This document shows, one piece after another, positions 23,871-32,636 of a DNA stretch of 62,665 nt (position 1 is its first letter; each line of letters starts with the position of its first letter). The notes under the pieces were generated by a model, which saw only the letters and a list, made by a program, of their open reading frames with translations, did no database searches and was not told the origin of the DNA. The DNA is taken from positions 1 to 62,665 of the forward strand of contig JACRAN010000113.1 of the NCBI GenBank assembly GCA_016234735.1, given 5' to 3'. The position numbers were made by a program, and so were the translations under genes. Source of the stretch: Bacteroidota bacterium (GTDB taxonomy: Bacteria; Bacteroidota; Bacteroidia; Chitinophagales; Saprospiraceae).

Positions 23871-24293
23871 TCAATTCCTGAACTCCGAGTACATGCGCCC
23901 TTCCCGATATTCCTTCAATACGTGCCGGACGGTTTCGGAGAGGTTCGGCGGCAGGCTTTCCAGCGAAAACCAGGCGACACCTTTGAATTTGTTGGGTTCG
24001 CCAGTGGTGATTTTGCCGTCCCATTTGCTGGCCTTGAAGTAAAGCGTGATGCGGTGCCCGTTGTTGTTGGTGCACTTGTGCAGCACGTGTACGAGTTGGA
24101 GGTCTTTGGGTTTCAACATCAGGCCCGCCTCTTCCCCGGCCTCCCGGATGAGCGCTTCTAGGGCGTATTCTGTGCTCTCAATCGTGCCGCCGACCAGCGT
24201 GAAGTTGCCGCCGAGGTTTTTCTTTTGGCGGAGCAACAGGATACTGCCTTTGTTGTAAAGAATGAGCCGGACTTTAAGGTTGGTATTGGCCAT
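23871..24293 (-). CDS. Nudix hydrolase
   Basis: This is a 140-residue protein; the start at 24293 (MANTNLKVRLILYNKGSILLL) is preferred because it begins right at the Nudix fold. The Nudix box GGTIESTEYALEALIREAGEEAGL matches G-x5-E-x7-REUxEExGU completely, so it should bind Mg2+ and cleave a nucleoside diphosphate linked to another group. The substrate is not evident. It is followed downstream by a shared terminator. Confidence 0.9.
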   Translation of the reverse strand: MANTNLKVRLILYNKGSILLLRQKKNLGGNFTLVGGTIESTEYALEALIREAGEEAGLMLKPKDLQLVHVLHKCTNNNGHRITLYFKASKWDGKITTGEPNKFKGVAWFSLESLPPNLSETVRHVLKEYREGRMYSEFRN

Positions 24294-24379
24294 GATGTTT
24301 GATAAATGTACGGGCGGGCCAAATATAAAACGCCTGGAATATTTTATGGTCAAATTTCACGCACGGCGTTCGATAGCCG

Positions 24380-25195
24380 TCACAACCGGCAACGAAAAAC
24401 AAACACTGGCGCCCCGTTCACCATCGTTGACGAGACCCTGAACTTGCGCCGGGCGCTTCGGTCCACTTTGTGGAAATGCGGCACGAAGTAACCCACCAGT
24501 GCCCCCACGGCGTACCCGGCAGCCACATCGGTGAAATAGTGCTTCCCTGCCTTGAAACGAAGATAGCCGGTGATGGCGGGCACGGTTGCCGCGGCCGTCC
24601 AGACCACAGGTTTCCACTTGCTGTCCGGGTGGTAGTCCGACCAGACTTTGGCGGTGAAAAACGACATCGCCGCCGACATGGAGGTGTGACCTGAGAAAAA
24701 CGAAAGCCGGGATTCGACGGAAAGTTTTTCCTCCAATGACACCCCAGGGTTGAAAACGTAGGGCCGGTCACGCAGTACGATGCGTTTGGTGGCGAGGGTC
24801 AGGCCGTTGGTAATCAGTACCGTCTCGGAAAGCAGGACGGAAATTTTTGCAGCCTCGTCCCGGATGTTTTTATCGGCCATGAGCGTGAGGGGCAGTAGCA
24901 TGGAGCCGCCCGCCGTCCAGTTGCTGGCATCAGCGGCAAAGGCGGAATGGTTGTCGATGGCTTTTTTATCCAATCCAATCAGATGCTCCATGGAAAGCCC
25001 GGCCAGGTCTGCCTCGCTCCGGGAACCTAAGTTGCGGATGGACAAAAAACTCACCGCATTGAGGCCAGCACTGGCTACCAGCACCGGCACGTCGGTTTTG
25101 CGGCTGATTTGATAAACAGAATCAGGTATTGTTTGCGAAGAGAGGGAAACAGCCCCAATCAACAACGCCAACAGGCAACAGCATAATTTATTCAT
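24380..25195 (-). CDS. PAP2-family phosphatase (lipid phosphatase)
   Basis: This is a 271-residue exported membrane-associated protein with an N-terminal signal (MNKLCCCLLALLIGAVSLSSQ). The three PAP2 motifs are in order: KRIVLRDRPYVF (K-x6-RP), FFSGHTSMSAAM (SGH) and RFKAGKHYFTDVAAGYAVG (S/R-x5-H-x3-D). The His and Asp needed for phosphate transfer are present. It probably acts on a phospholipid or undecaprenyl pyrophosphate at the periplasmic side. A -7 box TACTTTTG lies at 25240-25247 on its strand, 45 bp upstream. Confidence 0.9.
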   Translation of the reverse strand: MNKLCCCLLALLIGAVSLSSQTIPDSVYQISRKTDVPVLVASAGLNAVSFLSIRNLGSRSEADLAGLSMEHLIGLDKKAIDNHSAFAADASNWTAGGSMLLPLTLMADKNIRDEAAKISVLLSETVLITNGLTLATKRIVLRDRPYVFNPGVSLEEKLSVESRLSFFSGHTSMSAAMSFFTAKVWSDYHPDSKWKPVVWTAAATVPAITGYLRFKAGKHYFTDVAAGYAVGALVGYFVPHFHKVDRSARRKFRVSSTMVNGAPVFVFRCRL

Positions 25196-25239
25196 AAAAT
25201 ATTCCGGTATCGTGGGCCGGTTTTTTTTGAAAAAGACGG

Positions 25240-25247
25240 CAAAAGTA
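25240..25247 (-). promoter_or_regulatory. -7 box for the PAP2 gene
   Basis: TACTTTTG on the minus strand matches TAnnTTTG, 45 bp before the start; no matching -33 TTG. Confidence 0.4.
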
Positions 25248-25490
25248 AATGCCTGGCAGATTTGCCACCTTGAACGATGCGGTTTTTTAGAAAATTTTAA
25301 GCGCTATCCAGAACTCTCAGCCAAGTCCTTTGGCTTCCGGGTGAAATGTCGCCAACTTGCACTTCTTCAAATAAAAAGATGTAACTACAACTAAAATTTT
25401 CGATTTTTGGGCCATTCCAATCAAAATGACAGACCTCGCCCGAATTTCCAGTTAAGCATCCACGCAAAATCGTTCATCAAATCACCCAGT

Positions 25491-28400
25491 ATGAAGAAGA
25501 AACTCAACTCAGTTTACGTATTGTTTTTTACGGCAGTGGCAGGCTATTTTTTTCTGTCGTACTCCGGCAACCCACCGAATGGCCACACAGGTGCGCCTCC
25601 TACCATGAACACCTGTGCCAGTTCGCAGGGGGGCTGCCATTCCGGTGGCACGGGCACGGGCAATATTTCGATTGCCGGTATGCCTTCCACCATTACCCCA
25701 AGCACTCTGTATCCTATTACCGTGACGGTTACCCGGACGAATGGTGTGCCGCAATTGGCTGGTTTTCAATTAGTTGTCCAGGATGCTTCCAACTCCAATT
25801 CCGGTATACTTGACAACCCAGGCCCTGGCTCCGACGTGGAGTTTGCCGGAGGGAAATACTGGTTCGAGCACTCCCCGGCACAGCCTTACACCGGGGATAT
25901 GGCCACCTTCACGGCATTCTGGACGTCACCTGCCTCCGGCTCCGGCAACATCACCATGTACGCAGCGGGCAACCTCGCCAACGGCAATGGCAACAACAGT
26001 GGTGATGCCATCGTAACCACCACGGCGGTCGGCTCGTTCAGCGGCGGCCCCGGCCCCATCACGGTCAACGTCAGCGGCACCAATGTCAGTTGTTTCGGCG
26101 GAAACAACGGCACCGCTACGGCCAGCGGCTCCGGCGGCGGCGGCGGGCCGTACACTTACAACTGGTCGAATGGCGGTTCAGGTCCAATGATTATCAACCT
26201 GACGACAGGCACCTACACCGTCTCCGTAACGAACGGAGCGGGGGGCAGTGGCACCGGCTCCATCACCATTACCCAGCCACCACAACTTACGGTGACGATT
26301 GTCAACCAAACCAACGTGACCTGCGCCGTCCCCCTCGGTTCGGCTACCGCCCAGGGCAGCGGCGGCACCGGCACCTTGACCTACTCCTGGTCAACCGGAG
26401 CTTCGGGCCCGACGGCCAGCCTGCCTGCCGGAACGCACACCGTCTCGGTGACCGATGCCAATTCGTGTGTGGCCACTACTTCCGTGACGATTTTATCCAA
26501 CACCACCCCGCCCACCGCCGAGGCCGGCCCGACCGCCCAAATCACCTGCACCACTCCCACGCCCACCTTGAACGGCACCGGTTCCTCTACCGGCGGGAAT
26601 TTTACTTACAACTGGACAACGGTCAATGGTGTGATTTTGAGCGGGGCCACCACCCTGATGCCCGTGGTAGCTGCCGCCGGTACCTACACCCTGACCGTGA
26701 CGAACCTCAATAACGGTTGCACTGCCTCCGACGCCACCACCGTCACCAACAACCTGACGGCCCCCACCTCCAACGCCGGGGCGGACATGGGGCTTACCTG
26801 CACCATCACATCGCTTCTGTTGAACGGGTCGTCCTCCTCCAGCGGGCCGAATTTTACCTACCTCTGGACGACCACTGACGGCCATATCGTCAGCGGGGCC
26901 ACCACGCTCATGCCAACCGTGGACGAGCCGGGCACTTATTGCCTCAAGGTTACAAATACCACCAATGGCTGCACCGCTACCGACTGTGCGGGTGTCACTG
27001 AAAACGTCACGCCCCCGGTTTCCAATGCCGGGACGGACGGTGTGCTGACATGTGCCAATACCTCCATCCAACTGAACGGGTCGTCCTCTTCCAGCGGGCC
27101 GAATTTCACCTACCTCTGGACCACCGCCGACGGCAACATTGTCAGCGGAGCCACCACGCCCATGCCAACAGTGGATGAACCCGGCACCTACTGTCTGAAA
27201 GTGACCAACACCACGAATGGCTGCACCGCTACCGATTGTGCGGGTGTCACTGAGAACGTCACACCCCCGCTTGCCAATGCCGGCAGTGCGCCGCCGCTGA
27301 CCTGTACCACCACCAGCGTTACGCTCAATGGTTCGGCTTCGTCGCAAGGCCCCAATTTCACCTACCTCTGGACGACCGTCAACGGGAACATCGTCAGTGG
27401 TGCCACCACGACGATGCCGGTGGTCAATGTGGCTGCCGTTTATACCCTCACCGTCACCAATGCCACCAACGGCTGCACGGCATCTTCGAGCGTCACCGTG
27501 ACTTCCAACACCACGCCGCCTGCCGCAGATGCAGGCCCCGGCATGGCGCTCAACTGCAACAATACATCCGTGGTGCTGGACGGCTCCGGCTCCTCGCAGG
27601 GGCCGAATTTCACCTACCTGTGGAACGGCCCAGGCATCCAGTCGGGCGGAGACACCCCCAACCCGACCGTGAACGAGGCAGGTACGTACACGATTTTGGT
27701 AACGAACACCGGCAACGGCTGCACTGGCACTGACAACACCATCGTCACGCAGACGCCTGTGCTCAACGCCACCATTTCACCGTTTCAAAATGTAACCTGC
27801 AACGGTGGCAATGATGGAAGTGCGACCGCAGTTGGCAGCGGCGGCACTGGGCCGTACAGTTTTTCATGGTCAAATGGCGGGAACACTGCCCAAATCAACA
27901 ACCTCTCCGCAGGCACTTACACCCTGACCCTCACGGACGAAGATGACTGCACGGCCACAGCCAGCGTGGACATCACACAGCCGCCCATCCTCAACGCCAA
28001 TGCTTCTGCCACTGGCGAAACCTCTGTTGGGGCAGGGGATGGCACTGCGACTGCCAACCCGTCCGGTGGAGTGCCCGGCTACACCTACGCCTGGAGCAAC
28101 GGAGAAACCACCCAAACCATCACCGGCCTCACCGCCGGGAACTACACCGTCGTCGTCACCGATGCCAACGGCTGCACTTCGGCGCAGACCGTCACGGTCA
28201 CCAGTTTCAATTGTGTTGGTTTTGGTGTGAGCATGGCTTCCACGAACCCAAGTTGCAACGGCAGCTCCGACGGAACAGCGACGGCAACAGTCGCAGGCGG
28301 CACCGGACCGTACACGTTCCTTTGGTCAAATGGCCAGACCACAGCCACCGCTACCGGCCTTGCCGCAGGCAGCTACACCGTCAGCGCCACCGACGACAAC

Positions 28401-30335
28401 GGCTGCGAAGCCACTGGCAACGTCACACTGACAGCCCCGGCGGCGCTGAACCTCACCGTTCAGCAAACGAACGTTGCCTGCCACGGCGAAGCAACCGGCA
28501 CAGCGTCTGTTGACGTGACCGGCGGTACGGCAGGTTACGATTTCGACTGGTCGAACGGTGCTTCCGGTGCTTCGCAAACCGACCTTGCCGCTGGCAGCTA
28601 CACCGTCTCCGTGACGGATGCCAACGGCTGCACGGCTTCCGTGCAGGTCAATATTTCCGAACCTCCTGCCCTCACGGGCAATGTCACGGCGGCGGGCGAA
28701 TCTGCCGTCGGGGCCAATGACGGCACGGCCACGGCGGCCATGTCGGGCGGCGTGGCACCTTACAGTTTCGAGTGGAGCAACGGGGCCACCACCTCCACCA
28801 TCAACGGCCTCGCCCCCGGACAGTACTGCGCCTCCGTGACGGATGCCAACGGCTGCACGTTCACAGGCTGCGCAACCGTTGCACAGTTTGGTTGTGTTGG
28901 TATTAGCACCTCGATTTCCGGTGAAAATGTTACCTGCTTCGGTAGCAATGATGGTGCTGCGCAATTGACGGTTTCCGGCTTCTCCGACCCGCTCACGGTC
29001 GAGTGGTCGAACGGCGCAACGGGCACTTCGGTGGGCAGCCTCACGGCTGGTGTTTACTCGGTGAGCGTCACAGATGCCAACAGCTGCACGGCGGTGGATG
29101 AAACTGAAATCACCCAACCAACGGAGTTGGCGGTTGAATTTTTGACCCAAACCAACGTCGATTGCCCCGGTACGAACACCGGCTCAATTTCAGTGGACGG
29201 TTCCGGCGGTACGCCCGGCTACGCTTTCTCGTGGTCGAACGGTGCCACAACCCCGACCATCGGCAACCTCGCAGCGGGCACTTACGAAGTGTCCATCAGC
29301 GACGAAAACGACTGCACGGCTTCGATGGGTTTTGAAATCGAAGTGCTGCCCGACAACGAGGCCCCGGTTGCGCTGGCCGCCAACCTGACCGTCACGCTCG
29401 ATGCCACCGGCTCGGCGACGATTACCCCGGCGATGGTGGACGGCGGCAGCACCGACAACTGCGGCATCGCCTCGATGACGCTGGATGTCAGCGATTTTAC
29501 CTGTGCCGATGTGGGCGAAAACACTGTGACTCTGACCGTGCAGGACGCTGCCGGAAACACTTCGACGGCCACTGCCACCGTGACGGTGGTGAGCAACCTT
29601 TCGGCTATCATCGCCCAGATGCCAGCGGTCTGCCACGGTGAGGCGACCGGCTCTGCCACAGCCCTCCCGACCGGCGGCACTCCACCGTACAGCTACCAGT
29701 GGGACGACCCGGCCAGCCAGACCACGCAGACTGCCGTCAACCTCGCAGCGGGCACGTACAGCGTGCTCGTCACCGATGCGGCGGGCTGCACGACCACCGA
29801 AATGGCGCTCATTACTGAACCCGCCACTGCCCTGACCATCAACGTTGACGATGTGACGCATACCATTGCCGGGCAACCGGACGGTGCCATCTCCGTGACC
29901 GCCGGCGGCGGTGCCGGGGGGTACTCGTACCAGTGGTTTTACAACGGTGCATTTTTTTCCGACCAGGAGGACATCTCCGACCTGCTGGATGGGGAGTACG
30001 TGCTGCAAGTGACCGACCAGGCAGGCTGCGTGACCGAAGTGACAGTGGAAGTGTTGGGCGAAGATGCCACCGTGGAGAAGGAGTTGGAGCGCAACATCAC
30101 GTTGGCCCCGAACCCCACGTCCGGGCGGCTTTTCCTGCGCTTCGACCTGTCGCAGCCCGCCGCCGTCCGCTACCAGGTTTTCGACCTCACGGGCCGCCCG
30201 GCACTGCCGGAGCAGTCCGGTACTTCCGCCAAAACAACGGAACTCGACCTGGCAGGCATTGCGCCCGGCGTTTATTTGCTCCGGGTCATCGTGGGCGAGG
30301 CGGTGGTGGTGAAGCGGTTTGTGGTGGGGAGGTGA
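25491..30335 (+). CDS. Giant SprB-repeat surface protein with T9SS sorting tail
   Basis: This is a 1614-residue protein; the start at 25491 gives a signal (MKKKLNSVYVLFFTAVAGYFFLSYS). The N-terminus (GNPPNGHTGAPP..., CASSQGGCHSGG) matches the Reeler-like 'choice-of-anchor V' domain. The body is a string of Ig-like repeats. About ten are SprB repeats of the form NVxCxGxNDGxA ... GGTGPYxFxWSNG ... LxAGxYTVxVTDANGCT. Five in the middle are PKD-like (SNAGxDxxLTC ... GPNFTYLWTT), two of them nearly identical in tandem. One is HYR-like (about 1280-1370). The last 80 residues are a sorting tail (LAPNPTSGRLFLRFDL). SprB repeats occur in gliding adhesins of flavobacteria. A role in adhesion or gliding is inference. 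Confidence 0.9.
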   Translation: MKKKLNSVYVLFFTAVAGYFFLSYSGNPPNGHTGAPPTMNTCASSQGGCHSGGTGTGNISIAGMPSTITPSTLYPITVTVTRTNGVPQLAGFQLVVQDASNSNSGILDNPGPGSDVEFAGGKYWFEHSPAQPYTGDMATFTAFWTSPASGSGNITMYAAGNLANGNGNNSGDAIVTTTAVGSFSGGPGPITVNVSGTNVSCFGGNNGTATASGSGGGGGPYTYNWSNGGSGPMIINLTTGTYTVSVTNGAGGSGTGSITITQPPQLTVTIVNQTNVTCAVPLGSATAQGSGGTGTLTYSWSTGASGPTASLPAGTHTVSVTDANSCVATTSVTILSNTTPPTAEAGPTAQITCTTPTPTLNGTGSSTGGNFTYNWTTVNGVILSGATTLMPVVAAAGTYTLTVTNLNNGCTASDATTVTNNLTAPTSNAGADMGLTCTITSLLLNGSSSSSGPNFTYLWTTTDGHIVSGATTLMPTVDEPGTYCLKVTNTTNGCTATDCAGVTENVTPPVSNAGTDGVLTCANTSIQLNGSSSSSGPNFTYLWTTADGNIVSGATTPMPTVDEPGTYCLKVTNTTNGCTATDCAGVTENVTPPLANAGSAPPLTCTTTSVTLNGSASSQGPNFTYLWTTVNGNIVSGATTTMPVVNVAAVYTLTVTNATNGCTASSSVTVTSNTTPPAADAGPGMALNCNNTSVVLDGSGSSQGPNFTYLWNGPGIQSGGDTPNPTVNEAGTYTILVTNTGNGCTGTDNTIVTQTPVLNATISPFQNVTCNGGNDGSATAVGSGGTGPYSFSWSNGGNTAQINNLSAGTYTLTLTDEDDCTATASVDITQPPILNANASATGETSVGAGDGTATANPSGGVPGYTYAWSNGETTQTITGLTAGNYTVVVTDANGCTSAQTVTVTSFNCVGFGVSMASTNPSCNGSSDGTATATVAGGTGPYTFLWSNGQTTATATGLAAGSYTVSATDDNGCEATGNVTLTAPAALNLTVQQTNVACHGEATGTASVDVTGGTAGYDFDWSNGASGASQTDLAAGSYTVSVTDANGCTASVQVNISEPPALTGNVTAAGESAVGANDGTATAAMSGGVAPYSFEWSNGATTSTINGLAPGQYCASVTDANGCTFTGCATVAQFGCVGISTSISGENVTCFGSNDGAAQLTVSGFSDPLTVEWSNGATGTSVGSLTAGVYSVSVTDANSCTAVDETEITQPTELAVEFLTQTNVDCPGTNTGSISVDGSGGTPGYAFSWSNGATTPTIGNLAAGTYEVSISDENDCTASMGFEIEVLPDNEAPVALAANLTVTLDATGSATITPAMVDGGSTDNCGIASMTLDVSDFTCADVGENTVTLTVQDAAGNTSTATATVTVVSNLSAIIAQMPAVCHGEATGSATALPTGGTPPYSYQWDDPASQTTQTAVNLAAGTYSVLVTDAAGCTTTEMALITEPATALTINVDDVTHTIAGQPDGAISVTAGGGAGGYSYQWFYNGAFFSDQEDISDLLDGEYVLQVTDQAGCVTEVTVEVLGEDATVEKELERNITLAPNPTSGRLFLRFDLSQPAAVRYQVFDLTGRPALPEQSGTSAKTTELDLAGIAPGVYLLRVIVGEAVVVKRFVVGR

Positions 30336-30417
30336 GCGAGCGAGCGGGTGAGAAATTGAGAGGTGAGAAAGTGAGATTGAATTTCAGCGTTTTAAATTCA
30401 AATCACTTTCTCAAAAC
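30332..30417. repeat. GTGAGAA-type hairpin, copy without palindrome
   Basis: The left arm 30365-30384 (GAGAAAGTGAGATTGAATTT) and right arm 30394-30412 are inverted repeats. The core from 30365 to 30412 is nearly identical to 41066-41132, except that it lacks the 19-bp palindrome-containing insert found there. Confidence 0.9.
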
Positions 30418-30450
30418 AAGGCTCGGCTCAATGGTGCCGGTGGTTTTCAA

Positions 30451-30493
30451 CCAAAAAAGCCGGAGCATCTTTTTGGTGCTCCGGCTTTTTTGG
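30451..30493. terminator. Bidirectional intrinsic terminator
   Basis: A perfect 17-bp stem (CCAAAAAAGCCGGAGCA with its complement at 30477-30493) has a 9-nt loop and A/T runs at both ends. It lies between convergent sprB-like and wecA genes. Confidence 0.92.
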
Positions 30494-30509
30494 TTCAGAA
30501 AAAAATAAC

Positions 30510-31577
30510 TTACGTCAACTTCATGCGCCGGTGCAGCGAGTAATACAGCCCGCCGACCATGAGTGAGGCGATACTCAGCAGCAGCAGGATGATGAGCAGG
30601 GCGTTGCTGGTGTGGCGTTGGAGCAGGAACACGAGCATGATGAAAAAAACGTTCACGGCGACGAGCACTGCCGTGGCCTGCGTGTGGCTCAGGCCGGAGT
30701 CGAGCAGCAGGTGGTGGATGTGGGTGCGGTCGGGTTGCAGGGGGTGCCTGCCCCGCAGGATGCGGGTGCCGAAAACCCGCAGCGTGTCGAACAGCGGGAG
30801 TATCAAAATGCCGATGGCCACACCGGGTGCTGCGTTGATTTTGAAGGGGTGCAGGTCTTCCAGTCCGCTGTTGAACTCGATGAAATTGATGGTGAGGATG
30901 GAGCAGATCAGCCCCAGCAGCAGCGCCCCGGTGTCGCCCATGAAAATCTGGGCGGGGGAGTAGTTGTATTTCAAAAAGGCCGCAGTGGCACCGGCGGCAG
31001 AGAGGGCCATGATGGCGTAGTCGTAGCGTTTTATCAGCAAAAACCACACGCCGAGGGTGCCGGTGATGAGGATGGTCAGGCTGCCGGACAGCCCGTTGAT
31101 GCCGTCGATGAGGTTGAGGGCGTTGATGATGACGATGATGGTGAAAATCGTGAGCACGGCGCTCCAGAACAGGCCGATGCTTTCGATGCCCATGATGCCG
31201 TACAGGCTCGAGATTTTCACCCCGGCCTTGAAAAAAAGGATGAACGCTGCCAGTATTTCCACCATCAGCTTTTTGGTGGGCGAAATGGAGGCGATGTCGT
31301 CTTTGACCCCCACCAGAAAAATGAGGATGAAGGCGCAGAGCACGTACTGGAGGTCGCCGCCGTACTGGGCGAAGGGCGTCCAGAGCATGATGGAAAAAAT
31401 GGAGCCGGCAAAAATCGCCACGCCGCCCAGCCGGGGCGTTCTGACCGCATGGCTGCGGCGCTCGTCCGGCTCGTCGTACAGTCTTTTTTTAATGGCCACC
31501 CGGATGATGGGCGGGATGACGAAGTAGGTCAGCGTGAACGCTGTGATGAAGCTGATGATGACATCGTAATCGTACAT
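30510..31577 (-). CDS. wecA: Undecaprenyl-phosphate N-acetylhexosaminyl-1-phosphate transferase (WecA/MraY family)
   Basis: This is a 355-residue polytopic membrane protein (about ten hydrophobic segments). The start at 31577 (MYDYDVIISFITAF) is used; the longer upstream ORF is the shadow of uppS. Family motifs are in order: PDERRSHAVRTPRLGGVAIF, VGVKDDIASISPTKKL (Asp pair), NALNLIDGINGLSGS, QIFMGDTGALLLG, and RTHIHHLLLDSGLSH (HIHH). It links a sugar phosphate to undecaprenyl phosphate to start an O-antigen or other surface glycan. It is divergent from uppS, which makes that lipid carrier. Confidence 0.9.
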   Translation of the reverse strand: MYDYDVIISFITAFTLTYFVIPPIIRVAIKKRLYDEPDERRSHAVRTPRLGGVAIFAGSIFSIMLWTPFAQYGGDLQYVLCAFILIFLVGVKDDIASISPTKKLMVEILAAFILFFKAGVKISSLYGIMGIESIGLFWSAVLTIFTIIVIINALNLIDGINGLSGSLTILITGTLGVWFLLIKRYDYAIMALSAAGATAAFLKYNYSPAQIFMGDTGALLLGLICSILTINFIEFNSGLEDLHPFKINAAPGVAIGILILPLFDTLRVFGTRILRGRHPLQPDRTHIHHLLLDSGLSHTQATAVLVAVNVFFIMLVFLLQRHTSNALLIILLLLSIASLMVGGLYYSLHRRMKLT

Positions 31578-31610
31578 GGGTGCTGCGGGGTTTGAGTGAG
31601 AAGTATATCG

Positions 31611-31692
31611 CAAAATTAGAATAAAAAACATTTGTTCGGCCTGTGCAGCGAAAATAAAGCGGGAGCGCAAGTGGCGGCTTTTCTTAATTTTG
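31611..31692. promoter_or_regulatory. Divergent wecA / uppS promoter region
   Basis: TAATTTTG occurs on the minus strand at 31611-31618 (34 bp before wecA) and again on the plus strand at 31685-31692 (33 bp before uppS). Both fit TAnnTTTG; neither has a clear TTG at 19-21 bp. Confidence 0.6.
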
Positions 31693-31724
31693 CGCTCGCC
31701 GAAGTCAGCAGGCACCTTCCGAGC

Positions 31725-32468
31725 ATGGATTTGAAGTCGAAAATCAATCTGGAAAAACTGCCCCGCCACATCGCCGTCATCATGGACGGCAACGGGCGCT
31801 GGGCCAAGGAACACGGGATGCCCCGTGTGTTCGGGCACCGCAACGGGGTGAAGGCCGTGCGGGAAACAACGGAAGCCTGCACCGAACTGGGCGTGCAGTA
31901 CCTCACGCTCTACGCTTTTTCCACCGAAAACTGGAACCGCCCCCAGACCGAAGTGGCCGCCCTGATGACGCTGCTCGTGGAGACCATCAAAAAAGAAATC
32001 AAGACGCTGAACGAAAACGGGGTGCGCCTGCAAGCCATCGGGGACATCAGCCGGTTGCCCGAAAAAAGCTACAAAACGTTGAAGCAGGCCATCGAGGGCA
32101 CGAAAAACAACACCCGTATGACGCTGGTGCTGGCGCTGAATTACAGCGCCAGGTGGGAAATCCTCGAAGCGGCCCGCAAACTGGCCCGGCAGGCACAGGC
32201 TGGTGAACTCCGACCGGAAGACATCGACGAGGCGGCGTTTTCCAATGCCCTGGCCACCAGCGGAATGCCCGACCCGGAATTGCTCATCCGCACGAGCGGC
32301 GAGTCGAGGGTCAGCAATTTTTTGCTGTGGCAAATCGCCTACGCCGAGCTGCACTTCACCCCCACGCTCTGGCCGGATTTCCGAAGGGAACACCTGTACC
32401 AGGCCATCATCGACTTCCAGCACCGGGAGCGGCGGTTTGGGAAAACGAGCGAGCAGTTGGCGGTTTAG
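31725..32468 (+). CDS. uppS: Undecaprenyl pyrophosphate synthase
   Basis: This is a 247-residue cis-prenyltransferase; the start at 31725 (MDLKSKINLEKLPRHIAVIMDGNGRWA) puts the catalytic Asp at the usual place. Motifs: IMDGNGRWAKEHGMPRVFGHRNG, TLYAFSTENWNRP, LLIRTSGESRVSNFLLWQIAYAELHF. It condenses isopentenyl units into the C55 lipid carrier for peptidoglycan and surface glycans. The bamA gene follows after a 168-bp gap that carries a period-7 array; the uppS-bamA order is common in Bacteroidota. Confidence 0.95.
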   Translation: MDLKSKINLEKLPRHIAVIMDGNGRWAKEHGMPRVFGHRNGVKAVRETTEACTELGVQYLTLYAFSTENWNRPQTEVAALMTLLVETIKKEIKTLNENGVRLQAIGDISRLPEKSYKTLKQAIEGTKNNTRMTLVLALNYSARWEILEAARKLARQAQAGELRPEDIDEAAFSNALATSGMPDPELLIRTSGESRVSNFLLWQIAYAELHFTPTLWPDFRREHLYQAIIDFQHRERRFGKTSEQLAV

Positions 32469-32481
32469 GCATGACCTGAAC

Positions 32482-32515
32482 AAATCCGAAATCCGAAATC
32501 CCCAATCCGAAATCA
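32482..32515. repeat. Short CCGAAAT array between uppS and bamA
   Basis: Units AAATCCG, AAATCCG, AAATCCC, CAATCCG, AAATC with one slip. Single orientation. Confidence 0.85.
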
Positions 32516-32636
32516 TACAACCCCCAGCCGTTTCGGGCACACCTTTGAATCACACCGGACATTTTTCCACCACATCTGCAAGAGTTTTGGCAAAGCTGCG
32601 TTTCTTTGCAATCCTTTTGAAAAAACTGGATTTTGC

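Noticed and set aside
30510-32540. Long 676-codon version of wecA
   Set aside because: The N-terminal 320 codons are antisense to uppS; the WecA family begins at the ATG at 31577.
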